The position numbers and the translations under genes are program-made. DNA of 64,000 bases from Viscum album. Taxonomy: Eukaryota; Streptophyta; Magnoliopsida; Santalales; Viscaceae. The DNA lies in contig OY728121.1 in NCBI GenBank assembly GCA_963277665.1, positions 1,650,050,062-1,650,114,061 on the forward strand, in the 5' to 3' direction. Shown here in pieces: positions 23,571 to 35,149 of this stretch; the stretch's first letter is position 1; every line of letters begins with the position of its first letter. The notes beneath the pieces were generated by a model. That model searched no databases, had not been told where the DNA came from, and saw nothing but the letters and a program-made list of their open reading frames with translations.

Positions 23571-25967
23571 TGTAGGTATAAAATAGACATGCACTACTTT
23601 GGTTATTTTAGAAAATTGTATGGGTTGAAGATTTAAATGGCCACTAAGTGATAGAACTATTTATAATATAATAATTCCCTAGTTACAATTACTATTAGAA
23701 TATTATGGTATGTGATATAGATTAATTAACCAAGAAGGAAGGACCGATAGCCTTGACCAGTTGGATCAAACCCTATCAAGATCATTTATTAGATTTTTTT
23801 GGGTGTAAACACTGATACAATTTTATGTTAACCAATCCCAAGATGATATTCATCATTAATATCAAGAGAGAATCTATTTATGGAAGATTTTAATTGTTAT
23901 TGAGATCATGACCCAAACCATGTTCGATGACCCCTTAAGAAAGTCTCACAATCACACACATTTCACTTAAGGGAATTTACTGGTCTAAGAAAGAGAAATA
24001 TATCAGGATCCAAAGAGTATTAATTTTTATATTTTGAATAAAATAATTATTATATTTATCTTCATTTACTTTATAATGGTTAAATAATATGTTTTAGGAA
24101 AATTATATATTGATACTCTTAAACTATAATTGTATTTTTAAGAAATGTATAGTTTCAATCAAAACAATTTTTTTTATAAATTCAATTTTTGAAATAAATT
24201 ATATTTATTAAAAAATATTTATTAATTTATTATTATAAAAAATAAATTATAATTTAATTTAATGATATCAAATTTAATTTCTACAAGTGTGTGAAAACTA
24301 TTATTGTAAAAAAAATTCAATAAATGTATAACATTGATTTACATATTGAAATTATTATATGTAGATAATTATTATGGAAATAAAAAAATAAATATTCAAA
24401 TAAAAATTTTGAAAGAAAAAAATTGTTAATTTTTAATACATTTTTGAGATAGTCGAATTTTTGGGGTCAAAATTAAATATGGTGTAAATATAAGGTCTCT
24501 ATTATGACATCCTAAAATCCAAAAAATTAATGTAATAAATATAATAAAGAGTATAAATGACCAAAAATATCTTTTACCTTTATAAAAGTGTGATATTTAT
24601 GTAATTTATTAAATTTTATATAACATTAATGAATCATCTAATAACTATATTATGTTTTCAATGTTTTAAGAAGATTTCATTATTAATATGACTCACATGC
24701 ACATCACCGTGGGTATTATTTTAGTTATTCCAGTTGATGGAAGTATGAAATATTGAAATGAACACATATTTGTCTGAAACCATGGGAAAAACTAGGGGTT
24801 GGTTTTTTTGGGTTGGATTTATTTAAAATATATAGTTCAACACCTATGTGTGAATGTTAATAAATAATTCCAAAATATTTTCCAATATAATCACACCAAA
24901 AATCCAAATCCTATTAAGTAAAAATGATCTAAACAAAAATTTACTATACCCTTCACACTATAGAGCATTTTTAAGGATACCCCAAGATCTTATGAAGATC
25001 CTACAATGATTTTTGAAGTGTCTTATAAGGGTATGGGAGCCTTTCATTCTCATGTTTACTTAATGACCTTATTTATATTACACCTCCGGATTTAAAATTG
25101 ATCATATTGGAATATGTTTTTATAGATATCTATTTGTTTATATATGATTTTAATGTCATGTGATACCACTTTCACTATCACTAAACTCTTATAAGAATCC
25201 CTTTTTATCCCTCGTTATGCTACATAACATAACATATGATTTTCCACACCAAACATTATTATTGTGAATAATCATCCCAATTTCAATATAATGGTATTAA
25301 AATATATTTTCCTATAATTAGTTAAATAAGGAATTAAAATTAGGAAAACTATACTCCTTAATAATATGATGAAAAGGGATGAATGAAATCCTTATGTTGT
25401 ATGATCTTTCGGGCTCACTTATGTATTTACATGATATAAATGGGATGAGTGGCTATGAAATTATATAGCCATCCAACACATTTTGAATTATTTTGTCTCA
25501 TGAGATGTGATTTATGGGATTACGAAGTGAATATAATCTATTATTTTACTTTTTCTACAATTTGATATTTTCTTTACTGTTAGCATTGCCTTATACATAT
25601 GTCATGTTTTATTTTGTATCTACATTCCTATGTAACTTTGATGTTATCATGTTTTATCATTCCTCATTGTTCAATATTTTGATTCTCACCCATTTTATGT
25701 CTTGTAGATATTACAATTAGATCACATATATTAAATTCATCTTGTTATTCATTGATTATTCAATTGCTGGGATTAATATCTCACCCCTTTATTATGTTCA
25801 ACCTCAGGTTATCCATTCATGTTTTAGAGGAATCGTGGAATACGACTGCATTTAATAGAATTTGAAATGATATTTTAATATTTTTTTTCATTTTTTTATT
25901 ATGTAACTAAATAACCAAAGACACTTAACCTAATGGTATTCTGTGACTAAATTATGTATATATATCA
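23571..25967 (+). repeat. Y 3' LTR
   Basis: It starts TGTAGGTATA after a weakly purine-rich stretch. It pairs with 16,010-18,461, with the landmarks listed there at matching spacing. The right end is placed at TATATCA by alignment with the end of the 5' LTR. By eye it is considerably more diverged than the E1 pair. Confidence 0.83.
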
Positions 25968-26018
25968 TCAATGAGTCATTAATTAATTTTTATTAATGTA
26001 ATGTCTTGTGATTTCCAA

Positions 26019-28998
26019 TGTAATTTATCTGAATTTTTCTATAATTTTTTAAATTATATGGAATTATGTCGAGACTACATGCTCTGAAAACCCATGATTC
26101 CAAGGCTCGGTGAGCCCAGAATGGAAATTTGATATTTTTTTAAGATATGTTCAATAAACATGTGTGAAGGTTTTTATAACCTTTGAACTAGTTGCCAAAT
26201 AAAAAATTTGAGGGCAATATTGAACATAGAATGCTGGGACTTTCTTGGAAAGGAATAAACTTCGGGTGGCAAGAGCTAAAAAAAGTTCATTTTTGGTCAT
26301 TTCATAAGAAAGAAACGAAAAAAATGAAAATTGATTTTATTCCTTTTCCACAACCAACGGGTGATAAAATGTACATGATTTAATGAAACGACAAGGTGAA
26401 TTAATGGAACTCATTAATGGATCCGAAACTAATAGCGTAACGTTGAATTAAATGACTCTTAATAGATACATTGTTTCATAAATAAAATATCATAACGACA
26501 CTTCATCCCATCATAACTAAAATCCTACATTGTGTTTTTCTTGTTTGGAATGTTTGATGTATGAGAAATAAACCTCATCAATTCTTTGAAAACCACCAGG
26601 GGGTTTCCTCTACAATGAAGAACAATGAATTCCATCGAAGAATGCCAATGAATGACATTGATGAATGTCGAAAGATACTAATGAATCGAGGATCAATGAC
26701 AGCTCGGATCTTTTCCCCTCATTAGTGACCGATCCTCGATCCAGGTATGGGTTGTGTTTATATTGGTTTTCCCCATTCTGAAACTCAACAAATAATGAAT
26801 ATCAACCTTTGAATAACATGATATTTTGATCTTGAATTCTAGTATGAGGGTGACATTTTGGGATATCATTATCCGGGTTTATAATATAACTTTTTTGACT
26901 GATCTACAATCCCCGAGCCTCCCCATGTTTTAAACCTCTAACATGGAGGGGTGGGCTGACATGAACAAGGACCGGTTCTCTCAGCACGAGCATTATTTGT
27001 GGCCATATCGTCAAGTGGAGGGAAGAGGAATCCATGGCCATGGTAGGGATGACGGTGATCTAAGTGGCCCAATGGCGCAGACAGATCATAGACCAGACCA
27101 CCAGAGTGGAACCAGTGGCCCACAGAATGTGTCACCATTGGATGCCCCTCGGCGGCCGCATGGAGAAGTCGAAACCACCCAAGGCACCACATACTAGATG
27201 AGGCAGCCTACCCTTGCCGACTGCAATGGAGGATGCAGCATGCCCGTGGATGCTATAGTAGAGGAGGCTGAGACCCATCGTCCATGGGAGAGGTGGTGAC
27301 AGCCTGGTGCCACGTGGCAGAGGCAGCCCACGTCTGGGATACCCTAGAGAGCTGCAGTCACATGACAGCAGCAAATGGAAGCCCCTCGGTTGAGCCGCAA
27401 GGCATAGAAGGGATGTAGTTTCGGCTACCGCGTCATGGCCACCCACCATTGCCCCCCCCCCCAGATAGACTGGGCTCCCGCTGGAGGGTTGTGCACCTAG
27501 AAAGTGGTTCGGAACAGCACTCAATGGGATTGACCTGTGCCGGTAGTTTGGAAGCACTTTCAATGGGCCAGAATCACGCCAGAAAACTGAACCAGTGCTC
27601 TACGGGCCGAGACAGATGAGATCGGGTTTCCGGGCGACCCGGTGGTCCAGACCCTCCACCAAACTAGGATGCTTCCAACAAGTCTCTTTGGCCCTAGCCC
27701 ATTTCCAGGATAGACAAGACCTACCCTGACCTATACCATGTCAGTTCAGGTCAGTCAAATAAAACTAGGGGATGCAGAACCCCCATGCTGTGTTGGTCGG
27801 GTCGGGCCCAACGAGTCAGAATTGGCCCAGACACAAACGACCTTTGTTTTCTAAAACACCAATAAAATTCAAAATGGGTGTCTGATTGATGAACCATTGG
27901 TGGAATTGGGACCCTCTCAGCGAAGGACATATTTTTATATGATCTATGGAGACTTTCAAGGATGCTGAGATGTGACTAAGGGCTTGAGGATTGGTTCTTC
28001 CAAGTGCGCTATGTATGGAACCCTACGATTGGTTGATACCTGAAGACTGCTGACACGAAACTCTTCATGACTTGACTATGGCCAAGTGTGAAGATACTAT
28101 GTCTGACTTTGGGGGCACAATATGGGAGCAATACTATGTGACTTGGCAGACCCACGATTCATGCTGGGGAGGAGTACCTCAGTTGTCCAAGGTATGAAGC
28201 ACCTTTTTGGGACTTTGCAGGCCCATGGTGGGAGTGGGACTATATGACTCAGAAGACCCATGATACGTGATGGGGAGGTGTACCTCAGTAGTCCATGGTT
28301 TGTGGGATGCAGATTTTGTGTGATCCGGTAGGCCCATTGTACTCATAGCAGAGTAGTTCTCCAGCAGCTGAGGTGTTCGTTGACGTGACTGATGATTCTT
28401 CTATCACTAACCTAGATGTATACAAGGTGTTATCTATCTTTTGGTTCTTTATTTTTCTTTATTCTTATTCTTTTTTAATTTCATTGAGTATTTCTTTGTG
28501 GTATTTTCTTTGTATTTTGGGGTTAACTACTAAGAATTTTATTACTCACCCCTCTACATGATTCGCCTGTATGTGTTGTGTCTGGTGGATATGATCGATG
28601 CTTTGACATCAGAAATTGTAGCCTAGGACCAGGAGATGCCCAGTAGGATCTGGAAGACAAGATGTAATACTTCAGCTTCTAATATATACACTACATTTCT
28701 GTCAGGTGGAGTTTTAGCGGATGGCTACCCAAGTCCCTTTGTACTTTTTTTAGTTCTTTTGTTGGGTTTGTATTCAGACCCACTAATTTTTTGTTTTACA
28801 TGCACTCATCACTTGGTTTTGTATACTTGTTTTCCCATTTTAGTTTTTGGGATGTGGTTGGGCATGTGCATGCATAAAAGTACTCAGGAAAATGACTTGG
28901 ACATACAGGTTGATGCCTTTGGTGCTAGTTGACAGCCCCGAGCCTTTAGCTGGAGGGCTTGAGGTAGTCCTAGCATGGGCCCGAGAGGGCGGGTCATG
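26019..28998 (+). repeat. E2 5' LTR
   Basis: It starts TGTAATTTATCT. The first 43 bases align without gaps with the start of the 3' LTR. Later landmarks repeat in order: CAATAAACATGTG (26,152 and 30,972), a GAATTCCATC block (26,629 and 31,433), a triplicated unit near 28,104, and a GATGGCTACCCAAGTCCCTT block (28,721 and 33,312). The segment 26,940-27,900 is strongly GC-rich with retained CpG, unlike the rest of the window. Confidence 0.9.
28104..28365 (+). repeat. Tandem units of 107-111 bases in the E2 5' LTR
   Basis: Units start at 28,104 (GACTTTGGGGG), 28,211 (GACTTTGCAGG) and 28,322 (partial, GATCCGGTAGG). Each complete unit contains a TATGTGACTT or ATATGACTCA-type block and GGGGAGG.GTACCTCAG. 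The same three-unit layout is present in the 3' LTR. Confidence 0.8.
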
Positions 28999-29004
28999 GA
29001 AAAG

Positions 29005-29016
29005 CGGTATCAGAGG
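29005..29016 (+). promoter_or_regulatory. E2 primer binding site
   Basis: CGGTATCAGAGG lies six bases after the LTR end and matches the initiator Met tRNA PBS at ten of twelve positions. Confidence 0.88.
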
Positions 29017-29379
29017 GTGATAGGATCCACCTCTAAAACCAGGAGTCCATAGTTTTGTTTTATCGGCAATAGTGTTATGTGTTTTGAGTCCGAATTTCTG
29101 ATTTGAGGTGTCCAGTTTTGGTGTGGCGACCAATATATCCATACACGGGGACCTTGAATTATACTTTTCAACTCTAAACATGAAAAAAATGTTTTCATAA
29201 GTGTCTCCTTATGTATTTTTTGAATAATATTCATCTCTCTAGATATAACCTTATAAACATTGTACATCGGAATGTATCCAAGGATTCCTCTGATTGGATG
29301 ATCGATCTGGTTTCTTATACGTGATCGTGTGGACATCGCTCCTAGCTTTGAGGAATTGATTTAGGTACCAGTGCTAGAT
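29017..29379 (+). other. E2 leader
   Basis: Sequence between the PBS and the first usable ATG of gag. No motif was recognised. Open frames seen on the opposite strand cross the LTR end and are not credible. Confidence 0.5.
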
Positions 29380-30042
29380 ATGACTATTATGGGTGGTTCA
29401 CCGATGTTTATACCAGTCTTTGATCAGTAGTTACTACCGACGGTATTTATAGAGGACACGCACAAGCTCAGCACCTTACACGATTTACACAGATTGAGAC
29501 CTCCTAGGTTTAGGGGACAGATAGATCCTCAGGTTGCTGAGGACTGGCTAGAGGAATGGAAGTGGGTCACCCACATAGTGAGGACACCATTTGGTCAGAT
29601 GGAAATCATTGTTGTGATACATCATTAGGGGATAATATGGAGATGGTGGAGTCTGGAGAATTTGACACATGTTGGCGCGCCCCTCTCTAGTGCTTACTTC
29701 GAGAAACTTTTCTAGGATGATTTTCTTCCCATGACCTTGCTCTATGTATTCATCAAGGAGATTCTTTACCCACAGCAGGGAAGCCTTTCAATCATTGATT
29801 ACTCTGTAAGGTTTAATGACCTCTCTTACTACTCTACAGACATCGTTTGAGAGACTTTCCTTAGACCTCAGACCATTGAGTAGGGACTCAGATGAGAGAT
29901 CAGGGAAACCATGGTGTCCCTCTGCATCCCAACTAATGCTAGAGTAATCGGTCGAGCCCTTCTTGTTGAGAGATTCATGGCAGAACAAGTGATGATCTCC
30001 AAAGCTACCGGTAGACCCCAGGTGGAGGATTCCTCCAAATGA
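29380..30042 (+). pseudogene. E2 gag, single frame with stops only
   Basis: From the ATG at 29,380 one reading frame runs 221 codons to TGA at 30,040 without any frameshift. It is interrupted only by TAG or TGA codons. FRGQIDPQVAEDWLEE near 29,510 matches the 'F.G..DP..AE.WL.E.EK' opening of the plant gypsy Gag domain. QGSLSIIDYSVRFNDLSYY near 29,778 matches 'QGSMSV.EYE..F..LSRY'. RALLVERFMAEQ near 29,956 also fits Gag. The nucleocapsid zinc knuckle is missing because the frame is cut by the internal deletion. It would have formed the particle shell; in this copy it is truncated many times. Confidence 0.9.
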
Positions 30043-30059
30043 AGTATACCATACATAAC

Positions 30060-30839
30060 ATAGTGCATAAGCATCAATCATTCATCCTTGATATTGTTCA
30101 TCATTTGGAGGACCACCTGTCACTAGTGGACTATTCATACAATAACAACTATCACTCCATCATTGACATGGCACTATTTGAGGACCTGTATGGTCGGCCT
30201 TGTATATCAACTGTATTCTAGAAAAACCTAGTGGATTCTGCACTCATGGGTCCAGAGATGGCATGGGCTACCACCGAGAAGATGCAGAACATCCAGGAGC
30301 GGATGAGGACAACAAAGAGTTTGATGAAGTCTTTTTCCGATATGAGATAGAGACCCATTAAGATTAAATAGGGGGACGATGTGTTCTATAGGGTATCACC
30401 CCAAAAATTATGGCAGTGATTTGGAAAGGGTAACATGCTATATTTGATGTTCATAATAACTTTCCAGATCATTATAAGAGTTGGTGTGGTGGCGTACCAC
30501 CTTTGTCTTCCCCCTCAGATGCATGGGGTGAACAATATTTTCCATGTGTCACAGCTGAGGAGATACGTTCATGATCCATTGAACATCATCGACTAGGGAG
30601 AGAAGGAAATTGATGATGGTGAGACATTTGAAGAGACCCAGTTGGAGGTAAGGGATCAATAGGAGCGGGTCCATCGTGGGCAGTTGATTCCTCTTGTTCA
30701 CATTCGGTGATATCATGAGAATCTTCATAAGAGAACATGGGTGTAGGAGGCTCAAATTCATGTTCAGTACCCCCATTTGTTTGATTATCCCTTATTTTGG
30801 ATTTCACATACGAAAATCACTATAGTGGGGAGAATTTAA
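30060..30839 (+). pseudogene. E2 integrase distal core, C-terminus and chromodomain-like tail
   Basis: A single frame, different from that of gag, runs from about 30,060 to TAA at 30,837-30,839 with about eight internal stops and no frameshift. It reads LVDYSYNNNYHSIIDMA then ALFEDLYGRP (usual 'P..EFAYNNSYH.SI.MAPFEALYGR.C'). Near 30,370 comes GDDVFYRVSP, then NIFHVSQLRRYVHDP (30,534) and IPLVHIR followed by RTWV (30,688-30,747), the chromodomain segment, ending HVQYPHLFD. The TAA abuts the 3' LTR. The three catalytic residues of the core lie upstream in the deleted part. Confidence 0.93.
30825..30836 (+). promoter_or_regulatory. E2 polypurine tract
   Basis: GTGGGGAGAATT overlaps the last codons of pol; only TAA separates it from the TG of the 3' LTR. 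This tight packing is usual for this group. Confidence 0.8.
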
Positions 30840-33591
30840 TGTATCATAATTTCTATTTAATGATTAATAAAAAATTATATTGAATTATTTCTAGACTTCC
30901 CACTTTGACAGCATGTGATTCCGGGGCCCAATGAGTCTGTAACCGAATTTATATCTTTTCAAAGGTATCATCAATAAACATGTGATCAAGGTTTTCTTAA
31001 TATTGAACCAGTTCTCAGATCAAAAATATGAGGGAACCATTGAACATGGAATGTCAGGATTCACATAGAAAGGACTTCATATTTTCCAGCAAGAGACGGA
31101 CATAAAAGTTAATTTTTTGATCATTGGGAAAAAATAAAATACTTTTAAAAGTATATTTTATTTCTTTTCCTCAACTAATGAGCAGTGATATGGATACAAT
31201 GCAATGCGATGATGTAGTTCATTAATGGAACTCATTAATTATTCAAAAACCCCTAGTGTAATGACAAGTTAAATGATGTGTAATAGCAATGATGTTACAC
31301 GTCATAAAACAACGTAACTAAAATGATGCAACATGCATTCATTTTTTTATTTGGTGCATTGATGGGAAGGGGATTATACCTCTAAAATTCTCTAACAAAC
31401 CACCAGTGTGTTTCCCCTCCAACACTGAAAAATGAATTCCATCAACGAACGATGAAAAATTCCTTCGACAAACAATGACGAATGCTAACAGATCATGGAT
31501 CGAAGATGGATAAGAGCGTGAACCCTCCATAGAGACAGATCCTCAATCCAGGTTGGGGTTATGTTTATGTTTTTACTCTATTGTAAAACTCAATAAAAAA
31601 CACTGATCAACCCTTGAAACGGTCAATCCACGGATCATGAATTCTTGTGGGAGGGTGCCGTTTTGGGATTTCTTTATCAGGGTTTAAACTATCACTTGTT
31701 TTATTGAACTATAATCTCTAAGACTCCCCATGTTTTAATCCTCTAATGTGGAGGGAATGGGAAGACATAAAATAGGTTTCGGTCTCTCCTTAAATGCATT
31801 AATCATGGACATTTCCCCAAGTGTCAGTAGGAGGAATCTGGTGCCAAGGTAGGGATTCCGGTGACCGAAGAGGCCAAATGGTGCAAACAGATAAGAGATC
31901 AGACCACCGGAGTAGACCGGGTGGCACGTAGAAGGTGCCTCCGTTGCAACAACACCGGTGCAGCAGTGGCGGCAAGCACTCGCTGGCCGTGTTGGAGGAG
32001 GAGGTGTACCGGTCCATGCCATGGTGGTGGAGGCAGCGGCACATCGGTTGTAGTAGAGGTGGAACCAACTTGGCGGCACATTGGGGAGGCGGCCCCAATC
32101 CGGGCCACCATACTGAGCCACGATCACTCAGCCACATATGAAAGAGGATCCACAGATAAGATTGGGAAGCCATATCAACACCAACGGGTTAGTCCTGTGA
32201 CCTTTGTACCAGGACGGATGAGACCGGGTTGCTGGGTGACCAGGTGGGCTTGATCATCTATGAAATTGGGGCAGGTGCAGTGAGGCCCATTGGGCCTATC
32301 CCACTGTTCAGGCTGGATCGGACATACCCTGACCCGATCCAAGTTTTGTTGGGTCAGTCGAATCAAACTGGGGATGTGGAGGCCCAGGGTGGGGTTGCTC
32401 AGGTTTGTCCCACTGGGTCGGACTGTACCCTGACGTAACTAGCATCTGTTTACTAAAATGCTAACTACATGAAAGTAGTGTGTCTGATTAACGAACTGTT
32501 TGTAGAGTTGAGACCCTCTCAAAAAGTAAGATCATTTGGTATGATCCAAGGAAAATTTAACAAAAGTTGAGATGCATCTAATGTCTTGATGAGAGGTTCA
32601 TCATAGAGAACTATGTAGAGATCCCTATAATTGGGTGAGACCTGAAGAAAACTGACATGAGACTCTGTGTGAATCGACTATGGCGCAATGGGAAGCACCT
32701 CTTTGGGTTTCTGCAGGCCCATGGTGGGTGTGAGACTCTGTGACATGGAAGAACCATGGTAGGCGATGGGGAGGAGTACCTCAGTTGGCAATGGTGGAAT
32801 GCACATCTATGTGACTTTGTAGGACCAGACTAGGAGCAAGACTCTGTGACTCAGCAAACCCAAGTTATGTGATGAGGAGCTATACATCAATAGTTCATGG
32901 TTAGAGGGAAGTGGCTTTTATGTGACCCTGCATGCCCACTGTACTCATAACAGTGGAGTTCTCTAGTATCTGAGGTATTTGATGATGGGACTAATGATTC
33001 TTCCATCACTACCCTAGATGTATACCTCATGTGAGCTGTCTTGTGCATCATGCTTATACATCGTGCATTTATTTAAGGATTCCCTTATGTAATTTAATTT
33101 GTGTTTTGGGGTCCCCTAATGATTATTTTGTTACTCATACCTACACATGCTTCTCCCTCATGTGTTTTTTCTAGTGTAGATAATCAATGCTTCAACGTAG
33201 GACTTGGTGGACTAGGAGAGGGAGAGGCCTAGTAGGATCAGGTAGTCAGGAAGTACTACTTTAGATTCTAGAAGATACACTAATCAGACCATAAAGTGCG
33301 GGTTTTAGCTGATGGCTACCCAAGTCCCTTTGTACATTTTTTTTCTAAACTTTTGATGGGTTTTTATTCTAACCCATTTTTTTAGTTGAACATGTACTCA
33401 TCACTTGTTTATGGGCAATTGTTTTACATTTTTAGTTTTGTGAATGAGGTTAGGTGTGTGTGTGCATACAGGTACTCCTGAAAATGCCTCCCACAAGTAG
33501 GTTTAAGCCTTGGACACTAGTTTCTAGCCCTTGGCCTTCAGTAGACGGGCTTGGGGTAGTAACAGCATGTGCCTCGGGGGACAAGTCATCA
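30840..33591 (+). repeat. E2 3' LTR
   Basis: It starts TGTATCATAATT and ends GTCATCA. It matches 26,019-28,998 with indels, and its GC-rich part is 31,860-32,450. A perfect palindrome AGGCCCATTGGGCCT at 32,283-32,297 contains the plant site II-like TGGGCC on both strands. Long overlapping open frames in the GC-rich part are not conserved with the other LTR. Confidence 0.9.
32707..32965 (+). repeat. Tandem units of 106-111 bases in the E2 3' LTR
   Basis: Units start at 32,707, 32,813 (GACTTTGTAGG) and 32,924 (partial, GACCCTGCATG), matching the organisation at 28,104-28,365. The third unit in both LTRs runs into CCC(A)(T/C)TGTACTCATA. Confidence 0.78.
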
Positions 33592-34543
33592 AAAGTAAAA
33601 ATATTGGTTTTCATAATCAAGCGTTTTCTGTTTATTTTAAAGAAGATATGATCTATGAAATAATCCATAAGAATTTATTTCTAGGTGTGTTGAATTGGTC
33701 CCACCCATCATGCATCATTGTAATGGTTGATTCAATGCAGATCTAACTATCTTATAGGTGAAAACACATAGATGCACCTGTTTCACAAACAAATCTAGGT
33801 GAAAGTATTGATATAATGATATTATTTCATGGAAAACCACATAATCAATTATTTAAAATATTTAAAGAAGAAATTATGTACTTAGACTCATATATAATTT
33901 TTTTAGCAAGGTTCACCAACATTAATACCAATGGAAACTAAAAAATATTAAAAAACGACGAAAATAGTCATCAAAATTTATAAAACCCCCATTTGAAAAA
34001 AAACTATGGAGACCCAATGTAAATAAATGTTATATAATACATTAATTTCATTTTTTGGATAATTGAACTCACAAATGGACTTTCCATTTATGTACTAAAT
34101 GGTCTTGTTTATTATTGATTAACTACATAAACATCTTATTCAACAACACATGTTGAAATTTATCCATATCCATTTTCCTCTAGATACTCTTCTAAACATA
34201 TCATTTGATATAATCATCTTTGTAATCATGGGATTGGAAACCTAAAAAGCTGTGAGATCAAATACTTAGAGAGGTAATTCATATCAAAACATCCTCAATG
34301 ATTAGATAATAATAATATCTGAAAACTTAAATAAGTGAAATATCATTATAAAAAACAAGGAATAATAATATTTATCCCCGAACATGATGGATGGTCATGT
34401 ATTATCAAAGAAAAACATATACCATGTCAAAAAAATATTGAAACATGATATAAAAATCATGTTCCATTAATAATATCATAATAATATGAAATTGAATTTT
34501 TTAATATCCATAAGCACAACTATTGAGAAAATTTTAAACATAT
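33592..34543. other. Probable X interior or left end of the X2 repeat, no gene seen
   Basis: It follows the E2 3' LTR. No coding motif and no convincing LTR start were recognised. TGTAAATAAATG near 34,018 after an A-rich stretch is a possible but weak X2 start. Confidence 0.4.
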
Positions 34544-34816
34544 ATAACCTTATGAAATTCACAGTCATCATTTGGAACATAGATAACCTCATCAAGTTCA
34601 TGATAATTCTCACAAACTTAGCTAACTATATCTAGATGACACTCATTCTTGTCAATATAGTTAACCACATCGATTTTATATTTATTATTCTGAACATAGC
34701 TAACATGCATCATATTGACACATAACCTTGTGTTCATGGATAATCCACACCATATTCCTGATTATACTTGTGAACATAAGGAATTTGTATCATGCTGACT
34801 CTTAATAAAGTGAAGA
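34544..34816 (+). repeat. 39-base minisatellite, seven units
   Basis: Seven consecutive 39-base units begin at 34,544, 34,583, 34,622, 34,661, 34,700, 34,739 and 34,778. Units typically open (A/C/T)TAAC and close in a GAACATAG-type block. Unit 1 ends TTTGGAACATAG, unit 3 ends TGTCAATATAG and unit 4 ends TTCTGAACATAG. Divergence rises to the right. It lies in or just before X2. Confidence 0.8.
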
Positions 34817-35149
34817 TACTTAATCCACAAAATATTCATGCTCAACCTTATTTTCAAGTGATATGATAAGCATTAACTAATACATTAAAGGGTGGTATAT
34901 GAATAAACCATTCATCAACTAGACATATATTTTCTCTAAGATGAAAATAATTCAACATAACATGGATGGTGAAGAACATTAGTCTAATTAATCACATAAA
35001 AATGGATCCTTTGAAAATAAAAATTTATTCCACAACCTTACAAGATATTATCAATGAAATTGACCTCAATCATGTGAATAGTAGATACCCAAACTTTGAC
35101 CATCATAAAAGATTATTTCACGTGAAAAATTATAATCTATTTAATTATA
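34817..35149. other. Unassigned, probably X2 repeat beyond the visible X1 copy
   Basis: The corresponding X1 part would lie left of the window, so homology cannot be tested. The 63-codon open frame here has no recognisable feature. Confidence 0.35.

Larger units (their letters stand above)
16010..25967 (+). mobile_element. Y: Ty3/gypsy chromovirus (Tekay/Del-like), nearly full length
   Basis: Direct LTRs of about 2.4 kb flank a 5.1 kb interior. The interior carries, in collinear order, a degraded PBS, a gag piece, reverse transcriptase, RNase H, integrase zinc-binding region, integrase core, integrase C-terminal region and a chromodomain-like tail running almost into the 3' LTR. This is the order of plant Ty3/gypsy chromoviruses. 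Every domain contains stops and frameshifts, so the element is dead. It lies within the presumed interior of X. No target duplication was recognised. Confidence 0.93.
26019..33591 (+). mobile_element. E2: Ty3/gypsy chromovirus, gag fused to integrase end by deletion
   Basis: The LTRs run 26,019-28,998 and 30,840-33,591. The PBS is at 29,005 and a PPT directly precedes the 3' LTR. The interior is only 1.84 kb: a gag frame of 221 codons and then the integrase distal core, C-terminal region and chromodomain-like tail. Protease, reverse transcriptase, RNase H and most of the integrase are absent. GC content is far above the surroundings. No clear target duplication was found. Confidence 0.93.

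Noticed and set aside
26938..27563. Long overlapping open frames on both strands in the GC-rich part of the E2 5' LTR (84-143 codons)
   Set aside because: They lie in an LTR, overlap on both strands, resemble no known protein and are not preserved at the matching place in the 3' LTR. High GC alone lowers stop frequency.
31735..32440. Cluster of seven or more overlapping open frames in the E2 3' LTR
   Set aside because: Same reasons as above; no common frame with the other LTR.
30840..33591. E2 as a recent insertion
   Set aside because: Frames are free of indels, but the two LTRs differ by many substitutions and a length difference of over 200 bases.
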